DNA of 41,982 bases from Oscillatoriales cyanobacterium CG2_30_40_61. GTDB taxonomy: Bacteria > Cyanobacteriota > Cyanobacteriia > Cyanobacteriales > Microcoleaceae. The position numbers and the translations under genes are program-made. Each line of letters begins with the position of its first letter. Position 1 is the stretch's first letter. The notes below the pieces were generated by a model, which saw only the letters and a program-made list of their open reading frames with translations, did not search any database and was not told where the DNA came from. Where the stretch lies: contig MNYZ01000022.1 of assembly GCA_001873365.1 (NCBI GenBank), positions 1 through 41,982 of the forward strand. The letters run 5' to 3'. Positions 8,278-17,700 of the stretch are shown here, piece by piece.

Positions 8278-8481
8278 ATGGCACAACGGACTTGGTTAGG
8301 AGATTTATTAAGACCTTTAAATTCCGAATATGGTAAGGTTTCTCCCGGTTGGGGAACTACCTCCTTAATGGCAGTGTTTATGGGTCTGTTTTTTGTGTTT
8401 CTGTTAATTATTTTACAGATTTATAATTCCTCACTGCTGCTTGAAAATGTGGATGTAAACTGGGCTAATTTAACCCGCTAA
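8278..8481 (+). CDS. psbH: Photosystem II reaction center protein PsbH
   Basis: 67 aa: [20 protein letters not shown] and [13 protein letters not shown] are the conserved N-terminal segments, followed by one membrane helix (about residues 29-48). PsbH is a small core subunit involved in quinone-side stability and repair. As in other cyanobacteria it lacks the phosphorylated N-terminal extension of the plant protein. It is transcribed away from psbN, and the 231-bp gap holds both promoters. Confidence 0.97.
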   Translation: MAQRTWLGDLLRPLNSEYGKVSPGWGTTSLMAVFMGLFFVFLLIILQIYNSSLLLENVDVNWANLTR

Positions 8482-8504
8482 TTAAGTTTAAAATCCGGTT
8501 AATC

Positions 8505-8612
8505 GTGAACTGTGAGTAGCAATTTAGGCAATAGGTTTTAAGTATAATAATTAAAAATACTTCACCTAAATCCTGTATTGCTACTTCTGGAAAGTTAAAA
8601 ATCACAGTTCAC
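8505..8612. repeat. Long imperfect hairpin between psbH and tatA
   Basis: The outer arms GTGAACTGTGA (8505-8515) and TCACAGTTCAC (8602-8612) are perfect. A second pair, GTAGCAAT (8516-8523) and ATTGCTAC (8577-8584), follows inside with asymmetric spacing. The overall size of about 108 bp with matching ends suggests a small MITE-like repeat or a structured RNA element. There is no clear U-run. Confidence 0.6.
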
Positions 8613-8661
8613 GGTTTTCTATTTATCACAATTATTTTTTGAAACTAAGGAGACTATTTTA

Positions 8662-8922
8662 GTGAATATATTTGGCATTGGTTTACCCGAAATGGCAGTA
8701 ATTTTGGTACTGGCACTTTTAATTTTTGGCCCGAAAAAACTACCGGAAATTGGCAGTAGTTTAGGCAAAGCCCTAAAAGGATTTCAACAAGCTTCTAAAG
8801 AGTTTGAAGATGAATTTAAAAAAGAAGCTCAAAAGTTAGAAGAAACCCCTAAAATTAAGCCAGAAAACAACTCAAATGTCGCAAACACTTCTGAAGAAAA
8901 TTCAGTTAAGACCCTGGAATAA
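8662..8922 (+). CDS. tatA: Twin-arginine translocase subunit TatA/TatE family
   Basis: 86 aa. A short N-terminal membrane helix (IGLPEMAVILVLALLIFG) runs into the FGPKKLPE hinge, an amphipathic helix and a charged, disordered tail, the standard TatA layout. TatA oligomers form the passage for folded proteins in the thylakoid or plasma membrane. The start is GTG at 8662, supported by AAGGAG about 10 nt upstream. No tatB or tatC is nearby, as is common in cyanobacteria. Confidence 0.93.
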   Translation: MNIFGIGLPEMAVILVLALLIFGPKKLPEIGSSLGKALKGFQQASKEFEDEFKKEAQKLEETPKIKPENNSNVANTSEENSVKTLE

Positions 8923-8962
8923 TTAATAGATAAATTAACGTTATTTAGTTATATTAATAATT

Positions 8963-9601
8963 ATGGTTATGGAGGTTACCCCTACTAAAACATTAATTGT
9001 GCCTCAATTAATAGTAGGTTTAGGAAATCCTGAAAACAAGTATGAACAAACCCGTCATAATATTGGTTTTGAGGCTATTGATGCTTTAGCCAAGGCTTGG
9101 CGAATTCCCATTTCAGAAAATCGCAAATTTAAAGGGAAATTCGGTGAAGGGGTAACATCTTCTGGCGAAAAGATTAGATTATTAAAACCGCTAACCTATA
9201 TGAATTTATCAGGACAGGCGATTCGGGCTGTCGTTGATTGGTATAAACTTCCTCCCACATCCGTATTAGTAATTTATGATGATATGGATTTACCATTAGG
9301 ACGGTTGCGACTGCGGTTGTCCGGTTCCGCAGGAGGTCATAATGGGATGAAATCTACTATTTCCCATTTAGGAACCCAAAACTTTCCCCGGTTGCGAATT
9401 GGTATTGGTAAACCCAAATCCATAGCTGGAACAGGGGAAACCGTTTCCTATGTGTTGGGAAAATTTTCCTCAACGGAAATGCAGGTGATGGAACAGGTTT
9501 TAAAATGGACGGGAGAAGCGATTGATTTAAGTTTGCATCAAGGTGTGGAAAAAGCCATGAGTTTATACAATAATCGGAGTCTTGTTGATAACCCAGAGTG
9601 A
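8963..9601 (+). CDS. pth: Peptidyl-tRNA hydrolase
   Basis: 212 aa. It recycles peptidyl-tRNA released from stalled ribosomes. Family marks are LIVGLGNP, TRHNIGF with catalytic His32, the PLTYMNLSG block with the substrate-binding Asn81, YDDMDLPLGRLRLR, and GSAGGHNGMKS. A roughly 12-residue N-terminal extension precedes the domain; ATG at 8969 is an alternative start. The stop overlaps the next gene by 4 nt. Confidence 0.96.
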   Translation: MVMEVTPTKTLIVPQLIVGLGNPENKYEQTRHNIGFEAIDALAKAWRIPISENRKFKGKFGEGVTSSGEKIRLLKPLTYMNLSGQAIRAVVDWYKLPPTSVLVIYDDMDLPLGRLRLRLSGSAGGHNGMKSTISHLGTQNFPRLRIGIGKPKSIAGTGETVSYVLGKFSSTEMQVMEQVLKWTGEAIDLSLHQGVEKAMSLYNNRSLVDNPE

Positions 9602-9864
9602 GTTCTAAAAGTTTACCTGAAACAACAGCGTATGTTAGAATTACGCGACAATCTTGGCATCAGGGTCTACTCGAAGGAGAGGTCAGTGCTGGGGATTATG
9701 AGTGGCGATTTCAGTGGCGATTTCGACACACAAAAAAACTCACAATTCAACCATCCCAAGGTCGAGCTTTAATACAAGAACCCTTGGGACGGTTTTTAGA
9801 AAAGTATGATTATCAATTAGAACCTGGTGGGGATTATTCTTTTACTGTTCGTGCTCAATTTTAG
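9598..9864 (+). CDS. Small conserved cyanobacterial protein, possibly DUF3146
   Basis: 88 aa, soluble and basic, without membrane segments. The core TTAYVRITRQSWHQGLLEGE, YEWRFQWRFRH and ALIQEPLGRFL looks like a compact beta-rich domain. I connect it tentatively with DUF3146, a cyanobacteria-restricted family, from memory. The GTG start overlaps the pth stop (GTGA), so translation is probably coupled to pth. The function is unknown. Confidence 0.7.
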   Translation: MSSKSLPETTAYVRITRQSWHQGLLEGEVSAGDYEWRFQWRFRHTKKLTIQPSQGRALIQEPLGRFLEKYDYQLEPGGDYSFTVRAQF

Positions 9865-9936
9865 GTCAGGATAAAGGGAAAGTCAGGTAGTTTAGAGACA
9901 AATATGGAGAATATTTAACTAAACAGATTGAATCAC

Positions 9937-10350
9937 CTAGTTTTTTAGTAATGCTCGGAATCCTGCTTGCTGGAAATGAGTATCGGCGGTTAGTGCATCG
10001 GTAATTCCTCGATTCTGCATGACGATAAATGATAGACAATCCACTAAACCCCATTCTTTATCTTTTCGCTGTTTAAACAAATTGAATGCAGGAATATACA
10101 AATCCTTAGTCAACAACACAATTTCAACATTAGGATCAGCTTCGAGGGATTCTAACAGTTGGATTGCGGCTATCCTGTATTTTGATCGAGAAAGCGCATT
10201 ACCAATTTCTAGTAATATGGCTTGAGTGGTGACTAAACGTGATGAGCTAGATTCCAATTGATGAGCCAATTGAACAGCTTGTACATGATGTTGATCGGTA
10301 ATTGAAGATAGTGCGATCACAAAGGATGTATCTAAAAAAACTTCAATCAT
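9937..10350 (-). CDS. PIN-domain toxin, VapC-like
   Basis: 137 aa. The opening IEVFLDTSFVIALS carries the first PIN aspartate (Asp7). LLEIGNALS, WGLVDCLSFIVM and ALTADTHFQQAGF supply the other acidic metal ligands of a PIN ribonuclease. The C-terminal HFQQAGFRALL is typical of VapC-like toxins. The ATG at 10350 overlaps the antitoxin stop by 8 nt, the usual toxin-antitoxin arrangement. A longer frame to 10485 exists but lies wholly inside the antitoxin gene and is not credible as coding. The RNA target is unknown. Confidence 0.9.
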   Translation of the reverse strand: MIEVFLDTSFVIALSSITDQHHVQAVQLAHQLESSSSRLVTTQAILLEIGNALSRSKYRIAAIQLLESLEADPNVEIVLLTKDLYIPAFNLFKQRKDKEWGLVDCLSFIVMQNRGITDALTADTHFQQAGFRALLKN

Positions 10351-10576
10351 TACCAGAAACCATTTCCCCATATAAATACCAATCGATTTTCTCAGACCAA
10401 TCTGGCTCACCTTGTAGTTGTAAAGACTGAGCGGTTTGCAGAAATGTTTTGGGTGGTTGTTCTTGCGGTAATACGGTTTCAACAATAATTCTAACCCTTG
10501 TACCTACGTCTAGGTTTAGGGGAGATTCCAGTTGTAGGGATGTTCCATCGAATATGGCATTGAGTTCTTGAATCAT
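10343..10576 (-). CDS. Antitoxin of the PIN toxin (DUF104/AF2212-like)
   Basis: 77 aa from ATG 10576. The N-terminal IQELNAIFDGTSLQLE with LNLDVGTRVRIIVE resembles the small beta-barrel-like antitoxins of the AF2212/DUF104 type that accompany VapC toxins. The C-terminal part (WSEKIDWYLYGEMV) probably wraps the toxin. An upstream start at 10600 would add MVEHILIT, which does not look like the family. It lies directly upstream of and overlaps the toxin gene. Confidence 0.8.
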   Translation of the reverse strand: MIQELNAIFDGTSLQLESPLNLDVGTRVRIIVETVLPQEQPPKTFLQTAQSLQLQGEPDWSEKIDWYLYGEMVSGND

Positions 10577-10747
10577 GGTGATTAAAATGTGTTCTACCAA
10601 GTTTTTTGATGATTTAGATTAATCCAATAATAACATTTTTAAAGAATTCTAACATCCCTCTATGAATAGCTATCAATCATTTTTGCCAGTAATCCTTTTA
10701 GTAAATAGGATTTTTTTTAAAGTAACGGAGCAAACAAGGACTAGCTG

Positions 10748-11038
10748 TTATGAACATTGTAAGGAGATATTTCCATAGTCGCTACTCTCTCTTGAGTCTG
10801 AGTCAATGCTACTGGAATTAGAACTATTACTAGATTCAGACTCAGAGCTATTACCGAACCAATTACTGAATAAATCCCAAGAGCCACCACTATCGGCAGG
10901 ATCGCTCCTTTCATAATCAGGACGGCTGCTTGACTCAGTTTCATAGCTACTATCAGATCCATTGGGATCATTGCTACTGTAATCAGAACTACGGATAAAG
11001 TCGGATAAAGTCGGATATAATAACTTCAGTTCTCTCAC
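10748..11038 (-). CDS. Doubtful serine-rich ORF
   Basis: 96 aa from GTG 11038, very rich in Ser, Asp and Asn, with one more ordered patch (SWDLFSNWFG). A weak AGG precedes the GTG. The start lies only 11 nt from the divergent HTH gene at 11050, leaving little room for separate promoters. An overlapping frame encodes a hydrophobic peptide, so this may be non-coding low-complexity DNA. If real, it would be an acidic disordered protein. Confidence 0.3.
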   Translation of the reverse strand: MRELKLLYPTLSDFIRSSDYSSNDPNGSDSSYETESSSRPDYERSDPADSGGSWDLFSNWFGNSSESESSNSSNSSSIDSDSRESSDYGNISLQCS

Positions 11039-11049
11039 ATACCTGGCTG

Positions 11050-11559
11050 ATGGACATTCGTGAAGTATTGCAATTTGTAGAGGAAGTTGTTTGCGCTGGG
11101 ACAGGTAATCATCTCAATGATTTGCAGCGGCGCATTATCGAGGGAACACTGAAACGACAGAAATATATGGACATTGCAGAAAATTATGGTTGTTCTTTCG
11201 GTCATGCTAAGGATGTAGGTTACGAGCTTTTACAAATGTTATCAGATGTCTTTGATGAACCTGTTGATAAATATAATCTTAAATCAGTCTTAGAACGACA
11301 GGGAAATTTGAATATTAATTTTGGTAATAATAGTATTAATAGCAATAGTATTGGATACATTAATGTTTGCTTTGATCAGCGTGGTGATACCCCAGAGAAA
11401 AGTCAGCCTGTAGCTCCCGACTTCGGGCAAGGTAAGTATCAAACTAAGATTGAAACAGTTGGTAAGTTACGGCAATTTGGCTTGAGCGATGAGCAAATTG
11501 CAGAATTGCTGGGATTAAGATTAGATGAAGTTAAGCAGGTAGACTCTGATTTTTATTAA
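11050..11559 (+). CDS. Stand-alone HTH module resembling the N-terminal domain of cyanobacterial NTPase/WD40 proteins
   Basis: 169 aa. Residues 1-80 (LNDLQRRIIEGTLKRQKYMD, then IAENYGCSFGHAKDVGYELLQMLSD, then LKSVLER) match the N-terminal helical/HTH domain that in cyanobacteria usually precedes NB-ARC-like NTPase, vWA-MoxR-associated or WD40 modules. Here it stands alone. The middle is a low-complexity Asn/Ser stretch (NINFGNNSINSNSIG). The C-terminal TVGKLRQFGLSDEQIAELLG looks like a second short HTH. Such domains are thought to mediate homotypic contacts or DNA binding. No partner effector is adjacent on the same strand. Confidence 0.65.
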   Translation: MDIREVLQFVEEVVCAGTGNHLNDLQRRIIEGTLKRQKYMDIAENYGCSFGHAKDVGYELLQMLSDVFDEPVDKYNLKSVLERQGNLNINFGNNSINSNSIGYINVCFDQRGDTPEKSQPVAPDFGQGKYQTKIETVGKLRQFGLSDEQIAELLGLRLDEVKQVDSDFY

Positions 11560-11686
11560 TATCTTATTATTATTCCATTTATGGAAACTATGGTACATTT
11601 AAAAAGATTAAAATTGCTGACAAGCAAATCAAACTGGGAAAACATACGATATATATTTAATCTACTTTCTTAACCTCTGATGATTG

Positions 11687-12262
11687 CTACGAAATAAAAA
11701 CAGATGATTTCAAAATAATACAGTGACGCCCCGGACGTTTAATTAATTCATCCTGTTCAGGTTTAATCATCATGCGAGTTGCGCTGACTCGGGTCATCCC
11801 AATTAAATCAGAAATATCAGCATGGGTTGGGCGTAAATCTATTAATAATCCATCGGGTGTTAAACGACCAAATTTTTTTCCCAGCCATTTTAAACAATTT
11901 AATAAACGCTGCTCTGTTCCTTGGGTATGGAAAATAGTTTGTAATTCCTCGATTTGGCGCAGATGGGTTAAAATTCCATCGGTATAGTCTGACCAAAGAG
12001 TTGAGGGGATAACACTGACCTCAACGGAAGTCACACATTCAATTTGATAGGGTTCGAGTTGAGATAGGGGTCTACCGACGATATCATTCTGTCCCCAATA
12101 TCCTAAACTAATCAAGGTTCCGTCTTCTTTCCAGGTCAGGGTACGCACGACACCCCGTTCAATTTTCCACAGGGTATTAGACCAGAGAGGGACTTGTTCC
12201 CGTGGGTTAAAGGTACGGGGTCTGGAGGTTAAGGCGGGATTAATAAGGGTTGAAATATTCAC
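11687..12262 (-). CDS. Crp/Fnr family transcriptional regulator
   Basis: 191 aa. The N-terminal half is a shortened cyclic-nucleotide-binding-like beta barrel (WKIERGVVRTLTWKEDGTLI, then LGYWGQNDIVG). The C-terminal winged helix has THADISDLIGMTRVSATRMM as its HTH. There are no Fnr-type cysteine clusters and no clear cAMP-binding PRSA motif, so the effector is unknown. The start is GTG at 12262 with AAGGA about 8 nt upstream. It is divergent from the PadR gene. Confidence 0.9.
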   Translation of the reverse strand: MNISTLINPALTSRPRTFNPREQVPLWSNTLWKIERGVVRTLTWKEDGTLISLGYWGQNDIVGRPLSQLEPYQIECVTSVEVSVIPSTLWSDYTDGILTHLRQIEELQTIFHTQGTEQRLLNCLKWLGKKFGRLTPDGLLIDLRPTHADISDLIGMTRVSATRMMIKPEQDELIKRPGRHCIILKSSVFIS

Positions 12263-12396
12263 AGGAGGTTCCTTAGAATTCTTACTCCCATCCTAAAGGC
12301 TTGAGGTTAAATTTAGGTTCAGTCTAGATTAAAGTTCTCTGACATTTCCCAGAATACTGAATAATAATACAACCTGATTGCCCAAAAAATAATCGG

Positions 12397-12410
12397 GTAC
12401 AATTAAATAC
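12397..12410. promoter_or_regulatory. Candidate NtcA box (GTA-N8-TAC)
   Basis: GTACAATTAAATAC lies in the divergent Crp/PadR spacer and fits the palindromic GTA-N8-TAC consensus of the nitrogen regulator NtcA. A TATAAT lies 20 nt downstream on the plus strand but overlaps the PadR start codon, which weakens it as a standard promoter. About ten chance matches are expected in 42 kb, so this is only a candidate. Confidence 0.25.
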
Positions 12411-12434
12411 ATTTATAACTATCAATTTGATATA

Positions 12435-12983
12435 ATGTTAGAGTTAGCTGCCCTCGGACTATTACAACAGGAACCCTTACATGGCTACCGACTTAAACAA
12501 CGGCTGGAATTATTTCTCAGTAGTTGTATGAGTGTTAACTATGGAGCGATTTACCCCTTGCTCAAACGTTTAGAGGAGCGGGCTCAAGTCCAGGTTTTGG
12601 TAGAGGAGTCTGGGGATGGAGGAGCTAGTCGCAGAATTTATGGGATTACTGCGGCTGGTCGCGGTCGTTGGCGGGAAAAAATGTTAGAACATCCGCAGGA
12701 AAGCTGGGTTAAAAGTCGGGCTCGATTTTTAGTTAAGTATTTCTTTTTCGGAAGTTTAGAACCTGGGGAACGAGTCCAACTGATTGAGAACCGTTTAAGG
12801 GTTTGTTATCAACGACAAACCTATTTAGATAGTCAAGAAATGGGAATTCTAGTAACGGACTCTTTTCAAGTAGCAACTTGGGAACGGGCAAAAGTGATGC
12901 TGGAGTCAGAAATGGAATGGCTTCAAAACTGTTTAGAAAAAGATAAATCGGGTTCTACTACATCTATCTCCAGAAAGATGTAG
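12435..12983 (+). CDS. PadR family transcriptional regulator
   Basis: 182 aa. LELAALGLLQQEPLHGYRLK is the typical PadR opening. A winged helix follows (VNYGAIYPLLKRLEE, then GGASRRIYGITAAGRGRW). The C-terminal helical region (about residues 95-180) matches the Vir_act_alpha dimerisation part. PadR proteins usually repress efflux or stress genes and release DNA on binding small molecules. It lies 100 bp upstream of the RND adaptor and pump in the same direction, so it probably controls them. No ribosome-binding site stands out before the ATG. Confidence 0.92.
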   Translation: MLELAALGLLQQEPLHGYRLKQRLELFLSSCMSVNYGAIYPLLKRLEERAQVQVLVEESGDGGASRRIYGITAAGRGRWREKMLEHPQESWVKSRARFLVKYFFFGSLEPGERVQLIENRLRVCYQRQTYLDSQEMGILVTDSFQVATWERAKVMLESEMEWLQNCLEKDKSGSTTSISRKM

Positions 12984-13083
12984 ACCGATCTTAATATATT
13001 GTAGCTTTAGATTAAACTCTGATTTCATCTCAATTTGAGCACTATTTTGCTCCGAGAAAAATGACCTTAATTTTGGCTAAACC

Positions 13084-14679
13084 ATGTCTAATTTCCAATT
13101 CCCAAAATCTACCGTGAAAGAACAGGAAAAAGAAGGGATTCAGCCGGAAAATTACCGAGAAAAAACGGATTTTCCGGCTGAGTCTTTACCCGTAAAAATT
13201 GCCTCAGAGCCGTCGTCTTATCAAAAGGGATGGTTCCAAATTTTGCTGGTTACTTCCATGGCGTTGGGGATTGGTTTTGTCGGAGGACAATGGTGGCAAT
13301 CTACACCGAAAGATGGGGATAAACCAACGGCAGAAAGACCGAATCGAGCCAGACAAAATCAAGTTAAAATTGCTGCGGTAGGAACTTTAAATTTTGAGGA
13401 AACCTCCGATTTTGTGGGAACATTAGAGGCAAAACGGGCGGTAGATATTAAGCCGGAAATTGAAGGTCGAATTACGGAAGTTTTCGTGCGCTCTGGGCAG
13501 GTGATTGAACAGGGAGATGCGATCGCTCGCCTCAAAAGTGATAGTGTAGAATCAAGTTTAAATCAAGCTAAAGCTAATTTAGTTAGAACTCAAGCCCGTT
13601 TATCGGAATTACAAGCCGGAAGTCGTCCCGAAGAAATTGCTCAAGCAAGGGCAAAATTAGCCGAAGCAAAAGCCAGATTAGCCGATGCTGAATCGGGTAG
13701 TTTATTAGCAGAAATTAATCAAGCCGCATCTCAAATTGATGCGATTCGAGCCGATGCCGAACTAGCTCAAAATCGGGTAAATCGCTTTAGAGATTTAAGC
13801 GAATCCGGGGCAATTTCTCAAGATCAATTTGATGCTTTATCCTCTCAGAAAAATAGTGCTAATGCGAATTTACAAGCCGCAAAACGCCGTTTAGAACAAT
13901 TACAAAAAAATCGACAATCAGAAATTAATCTCCGTCAAGCCGTGATTGAACAGGAACAACAGGCTTTAAAACAATTAGAAAATGGGACTCGAATTCAAGA
14001 AGTTCAACAGGCGGAAGCTCAAGTTGCGGAAGCGGCGGCTCAGGTTCGTAATATTGAATTAGATTTACAAGAAACGGCCGTTTTAGCACCGTTTACAGGG
14101 GTAGTTGGTGATGTGGGAATTAAAATCGGAGATTATGTTAGTAAAGGAGATATTCTCACCCGTTTAACTGCTAATGATCAGTTAGAATTGCGCTTACCAA
14201 TAGCCTTAGAACGTAAAGAAGATTTAAAGTTAGGATTATTGGTACAAATAGTTGATCCTCAAGGTAAAATATTGGGAACAGGACGAATTAGTTTTATCTC
14301 GCCTTCAGTAAATCAAGACTCCCAAACTATTCTAGCAAAGGCTAGTTTTGATAATAGTCAAAGATTATTTAAAGATGGTCAATTTTTCCGGGCTGAAGTG
14401 GTTTGGAAACAAAAACTAAATGCTGTTGTGATTCCGATGACCGCCGTTCAATTTCAAGGAGATCAGCGATTTGTATTTATGGCGGAAGGAGAAGAAAAAT
14501 TAACTGCTAAAAAACAACCAATTAAATTAGGTTTAATTCAAAAAGATCAGGCGGAAATTTTAGCAGGACTTAAACCAGGACAAAAATTGATTATCTCCGG
14601 TACACAAAAATTATCCGATGGTGCAGCTATTAATATTTTACCTGCTGATTCTGATCAGAGTTCTAAAGGTAAACGTTAA
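13084..14679 (+). CDS. RND efflux periplasmic adaptor (membrane fusion protein, HlyD/AcrA type)
   Basis: 531 aa, longer than the usual roughly 400. A roughly 50-residue cytoplasmic N-terminus precedes a signal-anchor (FQILLVTSMALGIGFVGGQW). The barrel-sandwich half-motif (VDIKPEIEGRITEVFVRSGQ) follows. A long alpha-helical hairpin rich in Ala, Gln and Glu spans about residues 155-335, unusually long for this family. The second half-motif is LQETAVLAPFTGVVGDVGIK. The C-terminal beta domains include the conserved VIPMTAVQ. It links the inner-membrane pump encoded next to an outer-membrane channel that is not in the window. Confidence 0.94.
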   Translation: MSNFQFPKSTVKEQEKEGIQPENYREKTDFPAESLPVKIASEPSSYQKGWFQILLVTSMALGIGFVGGQWWQSTPKDGDKPTAERPNRARQNQVKIAAVGTLNFEETSDFVGTLEAKRAVDIKPEIEGRITEVFVRSGQVIEQGDAIARLKSDSVESSLNQAKANLVRTQARLSELQAGSRPEEIAQARAKLAEAKARLADAESGSLLAEINQAASQIDAIRADAELAQNRVNRFRDLSESGAISQDQFDALSSQKNSANANLQAAKRRLEQLQKNRQSEINLRQAVIEQEQQALKQLENGTRIQEVQQAEAQVAEAAAQVRNIELDLQETAVLAPFTGVVGDVGIKIGDYVSKGDILTRLTANDQLELRLPIALERKEDLKLGLLVQIVDPQGKILGTGRISFISPSVNQDSQTILAKASFDNSQRLFKDGQFFRAEVVWKQKLNAVVIPMTAVQFQGDQRFVFMAEGEEKLTAKKQPIKLGLIQKDQAEILAGLKPGQKLIISGTQKLSDGAAINILPADSDQSSKGKR

Positions 14680-14702
14680 ATTGGGATCTTTACTGGGGAT
14701 TG

Positions 14703-14718
14703 AAGCCCGGTCGGGCTT
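14703..14718. repeat. Short palindrome AAGCCCGGTCGGGCTT
   Basis: A perfect 7-bp stem with a 2-nt loop in the 59-bp gap between adaptor and pump. It is followed by ACTACA. This matches the layout of the palindromes at 18522-18692 and 23821-23842, where a variable stem is followed by CACTACG. It may cause differential expression of the two genes. Confidence 0.6.
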
Positions 14719-14738
14719 ACTACAATTATTAATTTAAT

Positions 14739-17700
14739 ATGTTTACTAATTTTTTCATTAAAAGACCTGTTTTTGCGTCGGTTTGTTCGTTGCTGATTAT
14801 TATTTTAGGGCTGGTGGGTTATACTCGCCTTCCGGTGCAGGAATATCCCAAGATTGATCCGCCGGTTGTTACAGTTAGTACCAGCTATCCGGGGGCTAGT
14901 CCCCAGGTCGTAGAAACCGAAGTTACAGAGATTTTAGAAGCACAACTTAACGGAATTGCTGGAATTAAAACCTTAACTTCCAGTAGTCGAGAAGGTAGCA
15001 GTTCTATTTCTGTTCAATTTGAATTAGATCAAGATTTAGAAGTCGCAGCCCAAGAAGTTAGAACTCGGGTAGCAAGGGCTGCGAAAGGATTACCCGATGA
15101 AGTTGATGAACCTGTTGTAGAAAAACGATCTGGAGATGATGAACGAATTTTATGGATTGCCTTTTTTAGTCAAACTTTATCAGCTTTAGAGTTAAGTAAT
15201 TACGCCGATCTTTATATTAAAAATACTTTAGAAACTGTTGATGGTGTCAATAGTATTTTTATCTCAGGAGAACGCCGTTATGCCATGCGATTATGGTTAG
15301 ATACCATGAAAATGGCAGCCCGTCAAATCACCGCTTTAGATGTTGAACAAGCCCTAAGACGACAAAATATTGAAATTCCCAGTGGTCGAATTGAAGGAAA
15401 AGAAACGGAATATCCGGTAAGAACTTTGGGAAGACTGCAAACTCCCCAAGATTATGAAGACTTAATTATTAAACGTAATGATAATGGCTCGCAAGTTAAA
15501 ATTAGAGATATTGGACGGGCAGAAATTGGGGCAAAAGATGATCGAGTCATTGCCCGTTTTAATGGAAATCCTGCCGTAGGATTAGGAATTAGTAAACTTG
15601 CTGATGCGAATTTAATACAAGTTGCCCACGGAATTAAAGCTAAATTAGCGGAACTTAAAAAAAGTTTTCCTGAAGGAATTAGCTATGAAATTGCTGTAGA
15701 TTATTCCGAGTTTGTAGAACTGGCGATTGAGGAAGTTTGGATTAGTCTATTAATTTCAATTGGACTGGTGGTTTTAATTATCTTTTTATTCTTGAGAAAT
15801 TGGAGAGCTACTTTAATTCCAGCCATCACGATTCCCATTTCTTTAATTGGGGCATTTAGTGTGATGTTTTTTCTGGGATTTTCGATTAATACCTTAACCC
15901 TATTTGCCTTAACTTTAGCAACGGGTTTAGTCGTAGATGATACGATTGTGGTCTTAGAAAATATCATCCGTTATATGGAAGAAAAACGGCTAGATGCCTT
16001 TCCAGCAACTTATGCCGCCGTGGGAGAAGTGGTATTTGCGGTGATTGCCACCACGGTTGTTTTAGTAGCAGTATTTGTTCCTGTCGCCTTTGCCGGGGGA
16101 ACCAGTGGACGATTATTCAATGAATTTGCCTTAACTTTAGCTGCTTCTGTGGTTTTTTCAAGTATTGTAGCCTTAACTTTAGCCCCTCCTCTTTCCGCCC
16201 GTTTATTGCGTCACGAAACTAAGCCCCAAGGATTGATGAAAATTCTATTTTTCCCCCTGGATTTATTTGAATGGGTTTTGAATAAAATCATCGCTATTTA
16301 TGCTTGGACATTAAGTCTATTAATGACAATTAAACCCCTTGTTATTTTGGGATTTATTGCTAGTTTAGGATTAACAGTTTGGTTGTTTTTACAGTTACCC
16401 CAGGGCTTTTTGCCCAGTGAAGATCGAGGTAGAATTTTTACCCCAATTACGGCTCCCGAAGGAGTCAGTATTAACTATACTAACCGTGCGGTTAAACAGG
16501 TTGAAAATGTCTTCAGTCAAGTCCCAGAAATTACCAGTTATTTTGCGATCGCCGGTTCTAGTCGAGGGGCATCTCAAGCGAATACAGGATTTTCTTTTGC
16601 TCGTTTAAAACCTTGGTCTGAACGCCCGGAACCCGAACAATCTCAACAATCTATTGTGAAGAAATTATTGGGTAAATTTTCAACAATTACGGATGCTTTA
16701 GTCTTCGCTACAAATCCAGGGGGATTACCCGGAGGCGGTCAAGGTCAACCGATACAATTTGTCTTACAAGGCAATGATTTAGAACAATTAGCGCAAGTTT
16801 CTCAAGACTTTGTAATTCGTGCTAGGGATTTACCAGAGGTAGTTAATATTGACACTAATTTAAAACTGAATAAACCGGAATTAGTGATTAGTGTCGATCG
16901 TTCCCAAGCTGGAAATTTAGGGGTTTCTGTACAGGATATTGCCCGAACCCTACAAATTTTAGTTGGTGGTCAGGAAATTACCAGTTTTAATCAGGGAAAT
17001 CAACGCTATGAAGTGGTGGTTCGAGCTGAGGAACAATATCGAGCAAATCCAGAGGATTTAAAGCAATTATATGTGCGTTCCCAACAGGGAGAAATGATTG
17101 CTTTGAGTAATTTAGTCACGATTTCTACCGCGACCACACCCCCTCAAATTAACCATTTTAATCGCTTTCGTTCTGCGACTTTAGAAGGCAGTCCGGCCCA
17201 GGGAGTCAGTTTAGGCGTGGCGTTAAATGCCTTAGAAAATTTAGCCAAAGATATTCTACCACCGGATATGGGAACCTCTTTTTCTGGGGAATCTTTAGAA
17301 TTTAAAGCCGCAGGTCAATCGACTAATTTTATTTTTGCCCTCGCCTTAGTTTTTATTTTCCTAACTTTAGCTGCACAATTTGAAAGTTATATTGACCCGA
17401 TGATTATTCTATTAGCGGTTCCTCTGTCTTTATTAGGGGCATTTGGAGCGCTATGGATTGCACAATTAGAGTTAAATGCTTTTAGTCGCATTGGGTTAAT
17501 TATGTTGATTGGATTAGCAACTAAAAACTCGATTTTAATTGTGGAATTTGCCAACCAATTACGGGAACAGGGGTTATCGATTCAAAAGGCGGCAATTGAA
17601 GCCTGTCGGTTACGATTTCGCCCGATTATGATGACGGCTTTATCTACTATTTTAGGGGTAATGCCTCTGGCTTTTGCCACGGGGGCAGGGGCAGCTAGTC

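Noticed and set aside
9937-10485. Longer PIN-toxin frame of 182 aa
   Set aside because: The extra N-terminal part lies in the antitoxin gene in another frame and has no PIN-like sequence; ATG 10350 fits the family.
10741-10971. Minus-strand hydrophobic ORF of 76 aa
   Set aside because: It overlaps the Ser-rich frame and results from the same low-complexity DNA; no start support or family likeness.
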